From: Guyanagaster necrorhizus
Lineage: Eukaryota; Basidiomycota; Agaricomycetes; Agaricales; Physalacriaceae
NCBI RefSeq assembly: GCF_019112545.1
Contig: NW_025064891.1
Span: 894,344 to 958,343, forward strand
DNA length: 64,000 nt
Direction: 5' to 3'
The translations under genes and the position numbers were made by a program. The notes beneath the pieces are model-generated. The model made no database searches. It was not told the origin of the DNA and saw nothing but the letters and a program-made list of their open reading frames with translations. Numbering within the stretch: position 1 is the first letter of the stretch; each line of letters begins with the position of its first letter. This document shows positions 11,104-22,694 of the stretch, one piece after another.

Positions 11104-14100
11104 CTATAATAACCGTGTTATGACCCCAAGACCCTGCACAGCTATAAGCGCATGTTCCAAGACAAGTCGAGAAATCGTACCTTTGTCTTACCCTCTCGGA
11201 ATAATAGTTTCATTCCCTCTTTCACAAATTCGGGGTGGGAAATGAATTCAAACTGCACCGTAGCACGGTCCCCCGTTCGAAGAACTCCTTGGGGATGATC
11301 CATTCCTATGATTCTCACCGTTTGCCTTACAGCCTACCAGGAATACGTCAGCCTTTGATGGACTGCAAATGCGAGGTCCAGACATACGCCGCAGTGTAGC
11401 ATGGCCTGTAAGAAGTCTGTCAAATCAAATCATCGACGCCGGTACTAGTCAGCTCACACCCACCTGGTAGTTTCTTTGCAGCGTGGTGTTATGGCTGGGG
11501 GACTAGCGGTCAATGTACAGCAGTCAACAGCAAACGAGACTATCGAACTATAGAATGAGGACTTGTCCCTCAAATTGCCGTATAGCTATAGAATCCACCG
11601 TCAGGATCCCACGACTGTGTAGATTCGCCGTTTCTTACCACGGGGAGGTGACTCCGATTTGCTCACCAAAACCATCCCCCTTCGGATATCCGCTTTTCGT
11701 ACCCGCTTCAGGGCGAAGGCAACACACTGGCCTGCCTCAGCCGTCGTTATCGAGGCTCTGACAATCCCTTTTTAGCAAATATTTCGGCAGATACTGTTAG
11801 TGCTGGCGGGCCGTTTCTCCCCCCAAGGCAAAGATAAACGATTCACTGCGGTGATGACTTCGTAAGCCATGGAATCACCTAATGCAATCGATAGGGACTA
11901 TTTTGGGGCAAGCACGTAGAGAACAGATGCACTATATTCTGGAATTTGAAACTAGTGAGCATTCAGAGTTTGCCTGATATGCAGGTGCGCGTGCCGACAT
12001 ATTTGCTGCGTTCGAAATTCCAGATGATAGTTTGTTTGTTTGCAATCCAAATATTTCGTGCCCATTTTTGTCGCCTCCATATAGTCGGCAGTGAGAAGTA
12101 GAATGCCTTTGAGGGATAAATGGTCGACCAGCAGAAACTGGGATCCCAAGTGGCAGTGTGTAAACTGATAGGGACGAAGAATTGTCCAGGTACTTTCCAG
12201 GTAGTCGCTAATGACATGCCCTCGGTACCATTTCTCAGCTGGACATCGATGCCCCCTAAAGCAAGCCTGCCACATGGTGCCCCTGTTTCCGCTTTGCCAC
12301 AGAATTTCTTGGGCCGAGAATGGCCCGCCAAGTGTGCATGAAAACTCATACCTTTTCTTATGCATACTCTTGATGACGGTGCTCAAATAATTCCCGTTAA
12401 AATCCGGCCCCAGCATCACTGCGTCACCAGTCTCGGCGCTACCGTTGTTCACGATCCCGTTTACGACTGTGCCCACATAAGGCACTGACCACACGTCAGT
12501 GATAGAGAACTAGACGGTGTTACTTACGATTCAATGGCCATATTCTCCCGGGCTCACCTCTAGAGGCTGATTCGCAGCAAATTTTTCGCTGTCCGCCTCA
12601 CTCGAAGGAAGCAGGTTGAGGAATGTGCGGACATAGTCAAGGCCTTCTCCAGTGACATTCGACACTTGAAATATAGGGCAGAGTCTAAAAGTGGGGTCAT
12701 GTCAAATATACATACAATGCATTGTTCTTACTTGTCTTTTCCGAAAGAAGTCGCAATTTCAACGGATATCTCAAAAGATTTCACGAAAACGGGTATTTTG
12801 CTAGATTGTTTGAGACAGGGTTTGTTGAGGCAAAAGTACCACTCACCGACACCCGGGGCTCCTTAGTATCTTGACAACTTGTTTGATGGTCTCTGCAGCC
12901 ACATTGGATGGGGTCATGTCAATCTTATGGGACAGTTTAAACAAAATGCCGTAATGAGAAGATGATAATTGACCTTGGTGATACAAACGACGACCGGTAC
13001 ACTCAAAGCCAATGCAATGGATAAATGTTCCTTGGACATTCCAATCAAACCCGCATTAGCGCCGACAATTAATATGACGCAGGAAGGGGCGCCAGATGTT
13101 AGTCCATAGAGAGTAGTTTTGAGATATCGCTCATGGCCAGCAAGGTCTATAGAACACGATCAATGTGAGGACTTCCAGAGTAGAGGCATAGCTTACCAAT
13201 GAAGGAGACAATTTTAGCAGCTTGTATAGAAATCTCTTCCCAACCCAACTTTTCTCTTCGTATAACGTCTGGATCAGAAGAATTTGCGGTGCTAGGTAGG
13301 ATCGGGGCGCCCGAAGGTCCAAAACCAAGGATCTCCATTCCAACACTGGAGGTCCGGCCAGTTTCAATCTCGTGTTTATGTCGAAAGAGTGCTATTCGCG
13401 CCCGACCTCTCCCATCGTCCAATGCACCTGATTGAAGATTCAGGCATAAAGGTATTTTCTTTAGCAAATACAACATGCGTACCGCGCGTCAGCACACCCA
13501 AGGTGGTAGACTTCCCGCTGTCCACATTTCCCACTACGGCACATCGAACTTCGGGAGTGAGAGAAACGTTTGGAGGGGGGAGCCGTAGGAGGAGCGATAT
13601 ACGTGGATGTCCGGTCCTAACTTCGCAGAGCACAGAAACCTTTCAAACGAATGAGCAGCTGTCTGCGGCGGGATCAGTAAATGGTGATTTTACCTTACCA
13701 CCAATCCCCTCCACAGCATCAGTAATCTTTTGCCGCAAGGTGTCCAAGTCTTCCGGAGTCTTGTCGGGTCCTGTCCATCCATCCGACGAGTCTGTGAGCT
13801 CTCCGGAGAATAGTAACGCGTGGGGTGGTTGTGATCCAATTCGTAAGACATATTCACCATAATTTTGAGTAATCAAGACAGCAATCATATCTCGCGCCGA
13901 CTCGTAGTCATTCAGCAAATTAGACTGTAACATAGTCTTGTGCTTATCGTCAGTACCAGTCAAATAAAAGAGAATGTTACTTTACAAAGATCTTCTCCTC
14001 TACCTCGGAGAATCCAGTGCCATCAGCATGCTCGCCCGGAATGATGATTTTGTTATGGTCGCCAGCTTTCCCTTTGCCCTTAGGCGGAGGATCCTTGTTT

Positions 14101-14288
14101 TCCTTATATTCGTCGGCTTTCCCTTTGCCCCTAGACGGAGGATCTTTGTTCTTTTTCTCCTTCGCCATGGCTGCTGCTCCCTGGAGTCGCCGTTTAGCCA
14201 ATTCGCGATTGTGGATGTCTTCTATTTCGGTCTGAAATGAGAGCAGACTGGTCATTTTCGAGGTAGCGTCGCCCTTGTTAAGTGACAT
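11104..14288 (-). CDS. GTPBP1/GTPBP2-like translational GTPase
   Basis: Fifteen exons: 14288-13986, 13936-13694, 13639-13483, 13427-13197, 13146-12974, 12923-12847, 12800-12732, 12684-12558, 12509-12352, 11757-11639, 11585-11549, 11494-11464, 11405-11388, 11333-11181, 11133-11104; 641 residues. The G domain has G1 GNVDSGKST near residues 219-227, G3 DLAGHE, and G4 TKID, followed by EF-Tu-like barrels ([58 protein letters not shown]). GTPBP1 and GTPBP2 act with ribosomes and mRNA decay in animals; the fungal role is less clear. The N-terminus carries a 17-residue tandem duplication rich in Lys and Pro. The ninth intron is 594 nt, against about 50 nt for the rest. The chosen ATG opens MSLNKGD; an in-frame upstream ATG at 14360 is possible. 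Confidence 0.88.
11804..12330. mobile_element. Possible small inverted-repeat element inside a GTPBP intron
   Basis: On the plus strand the left end (11804-11819) reads TGGCGGGCCGTTTCTC and the right end (12316-12330) reads GAGAATGGCCCGCCA, inverted copies with nine identical terminal bases and one indel. Both flanks contain AGTG (AGTGC left, AGTGT right), which could be a short target duplication. The 527-bp interval accounts for nearly all of the oversized intron 11758-12351. No transposase is recognisable, so it would be a non-autonomous element; the short repeats could also be chance. Confidence 0.4.
14066..14165 (-). repeat. 51-bp tandem duplication in GTPBP exon 1
   Basis: Two near-identical stretches on the plus strand beginning GCTTTCCCTTTGCCC lie 51 bases apart (about 14065 and 14116). 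They encode two 17-residue units of the form KDPP-S/P-R/K-GKGKA-acidic/polar. The spacing is a multiple of three, so the frame is kept. Confidence 0.75.
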
Positions 14289-14593
14289 TTTGGTAAGAGT
14301 CAAATTGACAATGATTAGCGTGTACTGACTCGATATGCTAGTAATCTTACATAATCCCAATTACGCTTTGAACTAAGTACCAAGGTACATTGAAACAGAG
14401 CAATCTGCCAAAGAACGTATGGATTCACATAGACTTATTGAAAATAAGTACATCTAAATAACACAATGGAGCGATATGCTGACTCGGAGGAAAAATACTG
14501 CAACACAGTGTTTATCTGTGTTTGGAGGTCAGTCCGGTGTCACCAAACCTCCGCGTGTGACTGACCGTGTTTTCGCGTTTTCAGCCAACCACC
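14289..14593. promoter_or_regulatory. Divergent promoter region, GTPBP-like gene and CTF4
   Basis: The 305 bp between two divergent start codons must carry both promoters. A CCAAT box occurs at 14357-14361. No perfect MluI box (ACGCGT) was found, although such boxes often drive replication genes such as CTF4 in fungi; only partial CGCG cores are seen. Confidence 0.45.
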
Positions 14594-17500
14594 ATGTCGA
14601 AACTCATTTCTAACCCTGCCCACGGCCCAGGGACCACTAGTCTTGCATTCTCGAAGGACGGATCGTTCGTTCCGCCGTTCCTCTAGTATCACTGAAATGC
14701 TGACAAACGACGCGTCGCAGACGCGCTTTCACAGGTGGCCAAGATTGCATAGTACGACTATGGAGAATGGACGAAGGCGCCGAGCAGGAGCCAGAAGTGG
14801 CCCCCGATGCTGATCTACCGGTCACCTGCATTGCAGCTTGCGTATGTGACCTCGATTCGTAATTTCATCAACCTTCTCACCAGCCCTCAGGCGGACTACT
14901 GGCTTTCAGGGAGTGAAGACGCGCTAGTTCGACGGTACCTCAAGAATACCAATGAATATGATGGGTATGCTGCTTCTGTCAATGGGGTGTCGGTGCGATG
15001 CTTGGCCATCGATGCCAAGGGGAGAAGACTTGCTGTTGGTTCCGAGTGCGTGGCATTCCTAATTCCATACTACTAGCTCATATTCGACAGTGAACTTTCT
15101 GTGAAGGTTATAGATATGGAAGATCCTGTGAACGTCAACAGCTTAGAAGGCCACCAGGGCGGAGTGCGGCGGGTGACCTGGCACCCTACGTTACCTGTAT
15201 TGGTATGTCTCTTGCTATCAATGTCTGTTCCTTCTCCTCATAAGATGATGTATAGGTAACTTGTGGCTGTGACGGTAAAATTATCATCTGGGATATGTCC
15301 AAGGAGGAGCCCAACATTGAGAAGCAGATAGATGGTATCATTCCTGCTGTCAGAGACACGGAGTGAGTCTTGTCAACACTCTTCTCAGCTTGAGTTTACA
15401 CTGTTACAGATCCTCTGACTTCTCGCATGATTGCTCTGCTGTTTGGCATACATCTGGCGAATATTTTTTCATCATCTCACGTATTCATGGTGGGTATTTG
15501 TTTGACTGAGCTCTGCGGTTCTTCTAATTGAATTGTTTTATTAAGACGTCGTCGCTATCTCACGTTCTGAAGGGACGAAGATATCGACCTTCTCTCACAA
15601 TGACGTTACCGGTGCAACCACTGCCCTAGCAATATCAGCTAACGGCGCTTATCTTGCTTCGGCAACAACGTCAACAGTATATGTTTGGTCCACCACGACG
15701 CGACGCATAGTGGCAAAGTGAGCATTTTTGACCTATCGCTTGCTCGCTGCTTAATTTATTCGCCTAGACAGTCAACAAATTCAAATGCTATCATTACTCA
15801 AATTGCATTCTCGCCGAAGCAAAATATCATTGCCTGGACAGATTCAGGTGGCCAGCTCATTCGCTGGATCGATGCTATACCGTCAACGATTCCTGATCCC
15901 ATGAACCTGATCATCACAACGAAGAATACCGCAATCCAACAGCTTACGACATCCTTATTCGATGAAGATAGCAGAATAGATGACGTCCTAGATACTGGCG
16001 ACGCTGGTCTTAGTGACGATGATGAAGCTGAAGACATGACGCATTGGAACGGGCCCAGCGATTTGAAGTATGCGCAAGACGCCAAAGCACCTTTCAAAAA
16101 CAAAGGCTACATGGTGAAAGAAATGGGTAAGCGCCGTGTCTTCTCTTAGTAAACTCAAGTTACGATGAGAGATGTTGACAGTGAGCATTACGGAAGCTCA
16201 ACCGCCGTTCCAATCAGGTTCGACACCAATGGATAATAAGAAAAGATATCTAGGTAATTTCAATACTTCAAATCGTCATTCGATTTCTGAACCCTTATAG
16301 CCTATAACACGATTGGGGTCATTGAAGTCACTGACCAGGATATTCATAACATCGTAAACATTGAATTTTTCGACCGCTCAACGAGACGAGGCCAGCATTT
16401 TACTGACAGTCTGAAGTATGATCTAGGCTACCTCGGTAGGTTTATGTGCATCAGCCTTTCAAAATCTCATTATTATCTAGGTGAACGGGGAGCTCTGTTT
16501 GCTTGTCAGCCCGAAGATAACCACGTAGCCAAAGTGACATTCAAGCCGTACGGATCGTGGTCTTCTCAAAGTGACTGGTCCTATGATTTGAAAGGGCAAA
16601 CCCGCGTTCTAGGTATTGCGGTTGGGGGTATTCCACCGTCTACCAGTCTTCACCAGGGCTCCGAGGAAGATCTGAATGGCCTTGGAAATGTTGTTGTAGC
16701 TACCAACCAAGGAGACTTGACATTCTTGAGTGGTACTGGGAGGGAGCGGCGAATCATTGGTCTGGGTGCCGATTTTGTGTCGATGGTTGCGGGAACGGAA
16801 TGGGTGTTCGTCGTTTATCGTGCTGGTGCAGCTACAATTGATGGTCAGTGCTGAGCCATCTTCTTCAGCACTTTGAATTAAGAAACCCGCTCTAGGATCC
16901 CAAAATCTGTCTTATAAGCTCATCAACTTTGATGATTTCACTGTCCGACAGAGAGACGTTCTTCCCATCCCAAAGAATCATACACTCAAGTGGATTGGTG
17001 TCACCGACCAAGGGGTAAGCGACATTCCCATGCCATTCCGCGTGACTTAATCTGGGCGCCGTCTAGGCACCTGCTGTGTATGATTCATCGGGACAGGTAC
17101 ACATACTTATGAAGTACCGAATTCCGCACCACGGATCCTGGGCCCGTGTAATGGACACAAACTTTCTCGAAAGAAGGGAGGGAAAAGATGAATCCTACTG
17201 GCCCGTTGGGATTACAGGAAGCACGCTGATGTGCTTGATTCTTAAGGCACGTTCTGTTAGGGTACAAGATCTGCAGACCTGATGAGTCTTCCACAGGGAA
17301 GACAAGAACATCCCGGCTTTCCCAGGCCGCTTATTCAAGAGCTCCCTATGCGAATGCCATTCCGCAATGACAATGCCCTTGAAGAACAGTACAGTCATTG
17401 CGTCTTAGGGTTGCCTCGATTTGATGTTCAACTTATTTTAGGGTAGAACGTAAGATATTGTTCCACGATATGGCAGTTGATATTCTCGACGAAGAGCTTA

Positions 17501-18569
17501 CTACGGAAGATATTATCGCAAAGGAGCGAGCCATGGATAAGGAATTCCTTCAGCTTATCCAAGGCGCCTGTAAAGGGGATAACATTCCGAGGGCGATTGA
17601 ACTAACGAAGCTATTGCATCACGTTAACTCCATTGACCTAGTTGTCAAGATTGCAGACTTCTACCATATGGTCGGATTCAAAGAGAAAGTGCTCTTACTG
17701 AAACGGATACACGAGGAAAGCGAAGATCGCATGTCGCTGGCTCGCGAGAAACGACGACGTTGGAATAAAGCAGACCCTCCCTCTCGGCGCTTACCTGATG
17801 CTGAGGAACCGTTCTCTGACCGGCGTAAAGCGTTTCAGGATTTTGGACCACCACCTTCAATACACAGACCCGGACTTTCTCGGGCTACTCCTACCGTTGA
17901 AAAGTCACGATATTCGTCTGTAGCTCCTGCATCTACCCCGAAATCATGGGCAGAACCCACTGCTTCCGAGGAAGATATTACTTTAGATGGCAAACGGAAA
18001 CGCAATCCTTTAGGAGAGTCACGCGGTGATTTGATGCCACCTCCGAAGCAAAGTGAGTCCGCCTTAAGATTATCGTCTATCCTCTGAACACACACGTACA
18101 TCTCATAGAATCGAATCCATTCGCCCGCAAAGCTGCACAAGAAAATGGCCAGAATCCTTTCGCACGAAAATCCGACATGAACAAAGTCATACAGAAGAGC
18201 GAGAGCTTTTTTGATAAAATTGACGCCGCTGAGGATCCGGGGAAGAAACGCAAGCATTCGTGACCTTGCCTTGAAACTTTTACTAAATATTTTACAGGAC
18301 CTACTGCGAAGACAAACGGGAAGGAGAAGAAGGAAGGTCCTCGTCAAATGACCTTGTTTGGTCTCATACCTAAAACGGGTGAAAAGAAAGCACGTCCTAA
18401 AAACAAGTCCAGCGATGACATACCGGCCTCCCAGGCGACAGATGTTTCCATGTCGGACGTCCTACCAGAATCTGAGGCATTGCTTGTAGACACAGACCTA
18501 CCAGATGATGGGCAGGAAACGCAAATCGTAGAAACGCAACTGGAGGAGGAGATGCAAGATATATATTGA
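14594..18569 (+). CDS. CTF4: Ctf4/Mcl1/AND-1 replisome adaptor
   Basis: Seventeen exons: 14594-14664, 14721-14841, 14891-15045, 15091-15202, 15256-15362, 15410-15489, 15546-15717, 15768-16126, 16182-16253, 16301-16435, 16481-16843, 16896-17014, 17067-17246, 17297-17388, 17442-18052, 18109-18249, 18298-18569; 1053 residues. Ctf4 couples the CMG helicase to DNA polymerase alpha and supports sister-chromatid cohesion. The N-terminal WD40 propeller shows repeats such as [31 protein letters not shown] and [15 protein letters not shown] linker and the second (SepB) propeller follow, with [13 protein letters not shown] and [11 protein letters not shown], then a helical segment ([20 protein letters not shown]). 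The tail has two NPFARK repeats and a RQMTLFGLI motif. There is no HMG box, unlike vertebrate AND-1. Two introns (17247-17296 and 18250-18297) begin with GC instead of GT. Confidence 0.92.
17247..17296 (+). other. GC-AG intron in CTF4
   Basis: The donor reads AAG|GCACGT and the acceptor CCACAG. Splicing here joins MCLILK to [12 protein letters not shown] in phase 0; reading through hits a stop within about 12 codons. No GT donor nearby keeps the frame. Confidence 0.75.
18250..18297 (+). other. Second GC-AG intron in CTF4
   Basis: The donor reads AAAC|GCAAGC and the acceptor TTTACAG, 48 nt. It joins DPGKK-R to PTAKTNGK. The GT at 18260 gives the wrong frame. Confidence 0.65.
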
Positions 18570-18819
18570 ACGCAATGTAATATACAATTCCTAATTTCCC
18601 AGCACTTGTAGAATACGCAATTGATATAATTTATCTGTTCGCCAGCAGTCGTTTATGTCAATTTGTAAGCGTCCAAGGTATAGCAGAAATTGTTATCCCA
18701 TAGATTTCTTTCATCATTTCGCAACCGCTGCTCTCACTGCCCCGAGTCCGTGTCCATGTCTAGTGGCTGTCCTTACTTATGTAAGCTTGTTTAAATAATG
18801 AGGGTTGCAAGTCACTGCG

Positions 18820-19965
18820 ATGACGGATAACCGCAAAACCGTCCTTATAACCGGGTAAGAAGCGCTTCTTTGTATATATAATTATGTGCATTGACCACAT
18901 ATTTCTTCCATATTTCTCTTAGATGCAGGCCTGGTGGTATAGGAAACTCCTTGGCAAGAGAGTTCATGTCCAATGGTGAATCATATATACGATATCTTGT
19001 CACTCGTGGACAGAAAATTTACTTCACATCAGGTTATCGCGTCTTCGCCACTGCGCGCTCCAAAGATCATCTCGTTGATCTCGCTGAACTCGGCATCGAG
19101 GTCTTTGCTTTAGATGTAACGTCGCCCTCCGATATCCAGGACATCAAGGCGGATATTTCTGAACGTACTGGCGGGTCTCTCGGCATTCTCGTGAACAATG
19201 CAGGCATTGCGTACACGATGCCTGCACTGGACTTGGATTTTACGGTCGTGCACAAGACATTCGAGACCAATCTTTTCTCAGTGATGCGTATGGTCCAAGC
19301 ATTTGCTAGTCTATTGATCCAGGCAAAGGGGACGATTGTTAATATCGGATCCATCGCGGCCATATTGCCCTATACCTTCGGGTGTGAGCCAGACGTCTTT
19401 CTTTCCTTCCGTGATCGGCTTACTGATTGAGGTGTATCTGTAGCGTCTTACAATGCGTCCAAGGCTGCGTTGCACTCGTATAGCGACACACTTCGTATAG
19501 AACTTAGTCCGTTCGAGTAAGCTATCTGAATGCCGATATCTAACGGCCGCGTTTTGACTATTGGAATGTAGTGTCAAAGTTGTTGTGGTCATTACAGGCG
19601 GTGTGCTTAGTCGGCTTACAGTCAACAAGCGAGACCTTCCCCACAACTCAATCTACCTTCCAATTGACTCGGACTACCGCGACCGCCAAGGAAATTCGCA
19701 GAAGACCGGTATGCCAAATGATGTCTATGCACGTAAGGTTGTCAATGAACTCATCAAGTCCCGCCCGCCCAAGTGGCTCTGGAAAGGGACGATGGCAACC
19801 AGGGTCTGGTTTCTGTCGACGTTTTTCCCCAAGGGAATTTGGGTAAATAATTCACTATTATTTCAAGGGCTACTTTGACCTGTATGATGTATACAGGACC
19901 TTTTACTGTCAAAGCGGTTTGGTATCAATAATATGGCTGCGTTGTGGAAGAAACGAGATGCCTGA
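18820..19965 (+). CDS. AYR1-like short-chain dehydrogenase (1-acyl-DHAP reductase family)
   Basis: Six exons: 18820-18854, 18923-18975, 19033-19383, 19444-19516, 19572-19842, 19897-19965; 283 residues. It is a classical SDR: the N-terminal nucleotide-binding turn TVLITGCRPGGIGNSLA, then ALDVTSP, LVNNAGIA (NNAG), the catalytic Ser in VNIGSIAAILPYT, and the YxxxK motif YNASKAALH. The start ITGCxxGGIG and the C-terminal region after GG-V-LS match fungal NADPH-dependent 1-acyldihydroxyacetone-phosphate reductases of lipid droplets and ER, the yeast Ayr1 type, which make phosphatidate precursors. Substrate assignment is from overall similarity only. The fourth exon junction uses a GTGAGC donor at 19384. 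Confidence 0.85.
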
Positions 19966-20125
19966 TTTTAGCTTTCACAAGCCGCGTTTGTGTACATAAA
20001 TAAACCGTAGAAATTGAATAGGAATGATTTGAACGAGCTCCGAGTCGCTTGGGGGTATGTACCTACAAAAAATCGGAATATCATCTTAGTAACTAAACAT
20101 TTACTGTACCTTGGCAATTACCGCC

Positions 20126-20513
20126 ATGTCTCACACAAATGGACGCCCTGAGCCCGAAGTCATCATGAACGTCTGTCCTGATTTACCTTCCAACGAGACA
20201 TCTCTCACCCAACCAACAGTATGTCGACGGTTTCTCGTACTCGAAGGGCAAAATGGATGAGGCGTTTCGACCGGGGGGCATTCTGGAGAAAGGCCCTGTC
20301 AAACCAGTCAAAGACTCATCTGCACCCGCGATAAAAAAAGACGACATCGATATCATTGTGCGTCATGGGATCGTGCGGATTGCACTATGTACCGTCCTGA
20401 CCTGGTCCCGACAGGTCAATGAATTCGAAATGACACGAGCACAGGCGGAGAAGGTCTTGGTTCAACATCAAGGGGACGTCGGTGCTGCTTTGAAGGCACT
20501 GATTACACCCTGA
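20126..20513 (+). CDS. HYPK: HYPK-like protein (NAC-alpha type UBA domain)
   Basis: Three exons: 20126-20170, 20220-20357, 20415-20513; 93 residues. The N-terminal half is charged and flexible (YVDGFSYSKGKMDEAF). The C-terminal half is a UBA-type domain shared with NAC-alpha: DIDIIVNEFEMTRAQAEKVL followed by HQGDVGAALKALI. HYPK associates with the NatA N-terminal acetyltransferase at the ribosome exit tunnel and restrains its activity. The protein ends directly after the domain, as in the family. A NAC-alpha identity is unlikely because there is no NAC domain and the chain is too short. Confidence 0.85.
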
Positions 20514-21218
20514 GGTGCGTCCATCTCTTGTCATTTTCATTCCACTGGGCTCTGCAGTTAACGAATACCCAACTATCAGCAATCGCGACGCGGGCCGCTC
20601 TTTCGTAGGGCATCCTTTCTGCTAAGCAGCTGGCATTGGGGATGTTCTTCAACAAATCGTGAAGGACCGAATGTCTTCGTGTGTGTCGTGAATCAGGTAG
20701 CTCTGACCTTACTGTTTACCTTTGCGCTTACAATAAAGACGTATTGAGTGATTCATTTTTCTTGGTAATACGTGCTACTTACTTGGCCGCCCAATATCCT
20801 GAGATATCAAGTAGGCGCCAACAAGCTTCTTTGCCGTTCAACCTACCACGTATCGTTCCAAAACAGAATCATTTCCCAGCGCTTATTCCAGGTCCAGACT
20901 TCTCCATTCAACCCAATTGATTCGGCATCCATTACTAGGTGCTCAACATCGTATTCGGCAATCTGTCATCACCCACGCCTTTGCCTCGTGTATCTCCCGG
21001 AGATCCATCCGGAATCTTTACATCCTACTTGAGCTTCGGGGTCACATTGAGGCTATCTCATCGGCAAGTCACCGCTGTGCAGCGAAGCACTTCTCTACCG
21101 TGACACAACTTTGTTCCTGCGTGGCATTTCCTATAAAGATCGTATCGCTTCACATAGTCTCCTCCTGGATTTTCCCGCCGTCTCCAAAACCTCCCACGTA
21201 GTACACATTTTCGAAAAA
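20514..21218. other. Intergenic, no supported gene
   Basis: About 700 bp between two plus-strand genes. Several overlapping 60-95-codon frames exist without motifs or consistent splice joins. It likely contains the HYPK 3' UTR and the promoter and 5' UTR of the next gene. Confidence 0.4.
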
Positions 21219-22413
21219 ATGGGCCCAAGAACAGACAAACCCGCCGGCGCTCAAGCAAAGCCTCATCGGCCATCCATCAACATCCCGCCGACACCCGATA
21301 GCGCGACATCCAGCCAGTCAGCAGCCACAGTGACACCCTCTCATGCCGCCTCCTCAAATTTCTCCGTTCTTGCCTCAGCCACCATTCTCAGAGATGGTGC
21401 TGATCTTTTGTCTGCAACGAAATCGGCCATCCCACCTGAAATCGAGGCCGTTGCTCAGCTCATGCATAACCTGAAGGAGATGAACCATCGACTGAAAGGG
21501 ATGTACGAGAGCATAGAAACCAATACTGAGAGGGCGGCTATGCTTGGGCCTGTTATCAAAGCTGGAGAAGAGGTGAGGTACTGACAGATTTGGGGTGTCG
21601 ATCTCTGACTCGTTTTATAGACCGCAACGTTAAGGTCTCGTCTAGAAAAGCAGATAGCGAAGCATGCCAAGGAGTTGGAGACTCTGCGAAGAGAGCTTGA
21701 AAGAAGAGTGAAGGAACGTCTCGAAGATCGCCTCAAACAACATGTGACTAAGGAAATACGAGCATCTGTGGCACAGAAGATTGAAAACAAAGTTCGACAA
21801 GAGGTGTGTTATTTGCTGCTGCTTTGTGTCTGTTCTGATTCTTCCAATCCGTACAGTTGGAGAAACAGGTTCCTCATAGTCTCCGACATCAAACGAATGA
21901 ACACACGCATCAAATGGTAGCGATCAAGACACATCTCCACAACTCGTGAGTCCGATTCTAAGGAAGGAGTCACTCTCATAATCATTTATTCACCAGGGAG
22001 GCGCGACGAATAAACGCGACCTTGACTCGCAAGGAAAAACTACGACCGTTGATACCTTTGGATGGGAGTACATTGCCGGCGTCTTTATTCCCCAACAACA
22101 TCGATGCTTGTCTCGCAATGTCAGGGAAGGATGTCAAAGAGCTGCTGAAACATTACGAACTGGACAAGGCATCTCCGGTTCCACCGGGTGGTACATCTAA
22201 GGAGGAGAACATAAACAAGTTCTTGGATTATATAGGGGTGCGTACGTATTGAAAACATATTTCCACGTATTCCTATTCTTTGGCTGATCATGGTACTTGT
22301 TGTTACAGGCGCCATACCACGTCCTTCCTGGTCCGACCGTCCCTGAGAGCGCATCCTCCAAGGGGCCTAGGTTGGTGGCGCCCATACTCATCACCAGAAA
22401 GGCAGTTGTATGA
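21219..22413 (+). CDS. Coiled-coil protein, function unknown
   Basis: Five exons: 21219-21572, 21621-21803, 21857-21945, 21997-22237, 22309-22413; 323 residues. The first ~60 residues are Ser/Thr/Ala-rich. From about residue 65 there is a helical stretch (MHNLKEMNHRLKGMYES), then from residue 119 a strongly charged coiled coil (KQIAKHAKELETLRRELERR and the following RLEDRLKQHVTKEI-like heptads). The C-terminal part has two conserved-looking blocks, RKEKLRPLIPLDGS and a proline-rich end GAPYHVLPGPTVPES. No enzyme motif, signal peptide or membrane span is present. I do not recognise the family; all four splice joins keep frame, which supports the model. A structural or adaptor role would be a guess. 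Confidence 0.75.
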
Positions 22414-22694
22414 TATGTGTTGGTTTTTTGTTTGTACAATAATAGGATGTAGGCATGCACACGTGATTATAATAACCACAATTGTGTTTCTCGGTGAAAG
22501 GGCAAGTCGTGTTCTTCGTTTCAGGTGTGAGGTCGCAGCGAGGCTTGTTTTCTCTTTCTTTGCCCTTGTGGGACACATTGAATCTTTTGGCTTTACTGCG
22601 GGCACGCCCGTGTCGCTAATTGTCGATTCTTTGCTTGGGCCAGTTCAACGCCTCGACCGCCATATATAATCGTCTCTCGCCTTGGTCCCCTGGT

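Noticed and set aside
11952..12494. Minus-strand frame continuing GTPBP exon 9 and suggesting a frameshift near 12300
   Set aside because: The resemblance to the expected barrel sequence was superficial. The true continuation ([14 protein letters not shown]) lies at 11757 and joins in frame across a 594-nt intron, so no frameshift is needed.
22303..22605. 100-codon minus-strand frame upstream of the kinase
   Set aside because: It overlaps the last exon of the coiled-coil gene and has no motif or splice partners.
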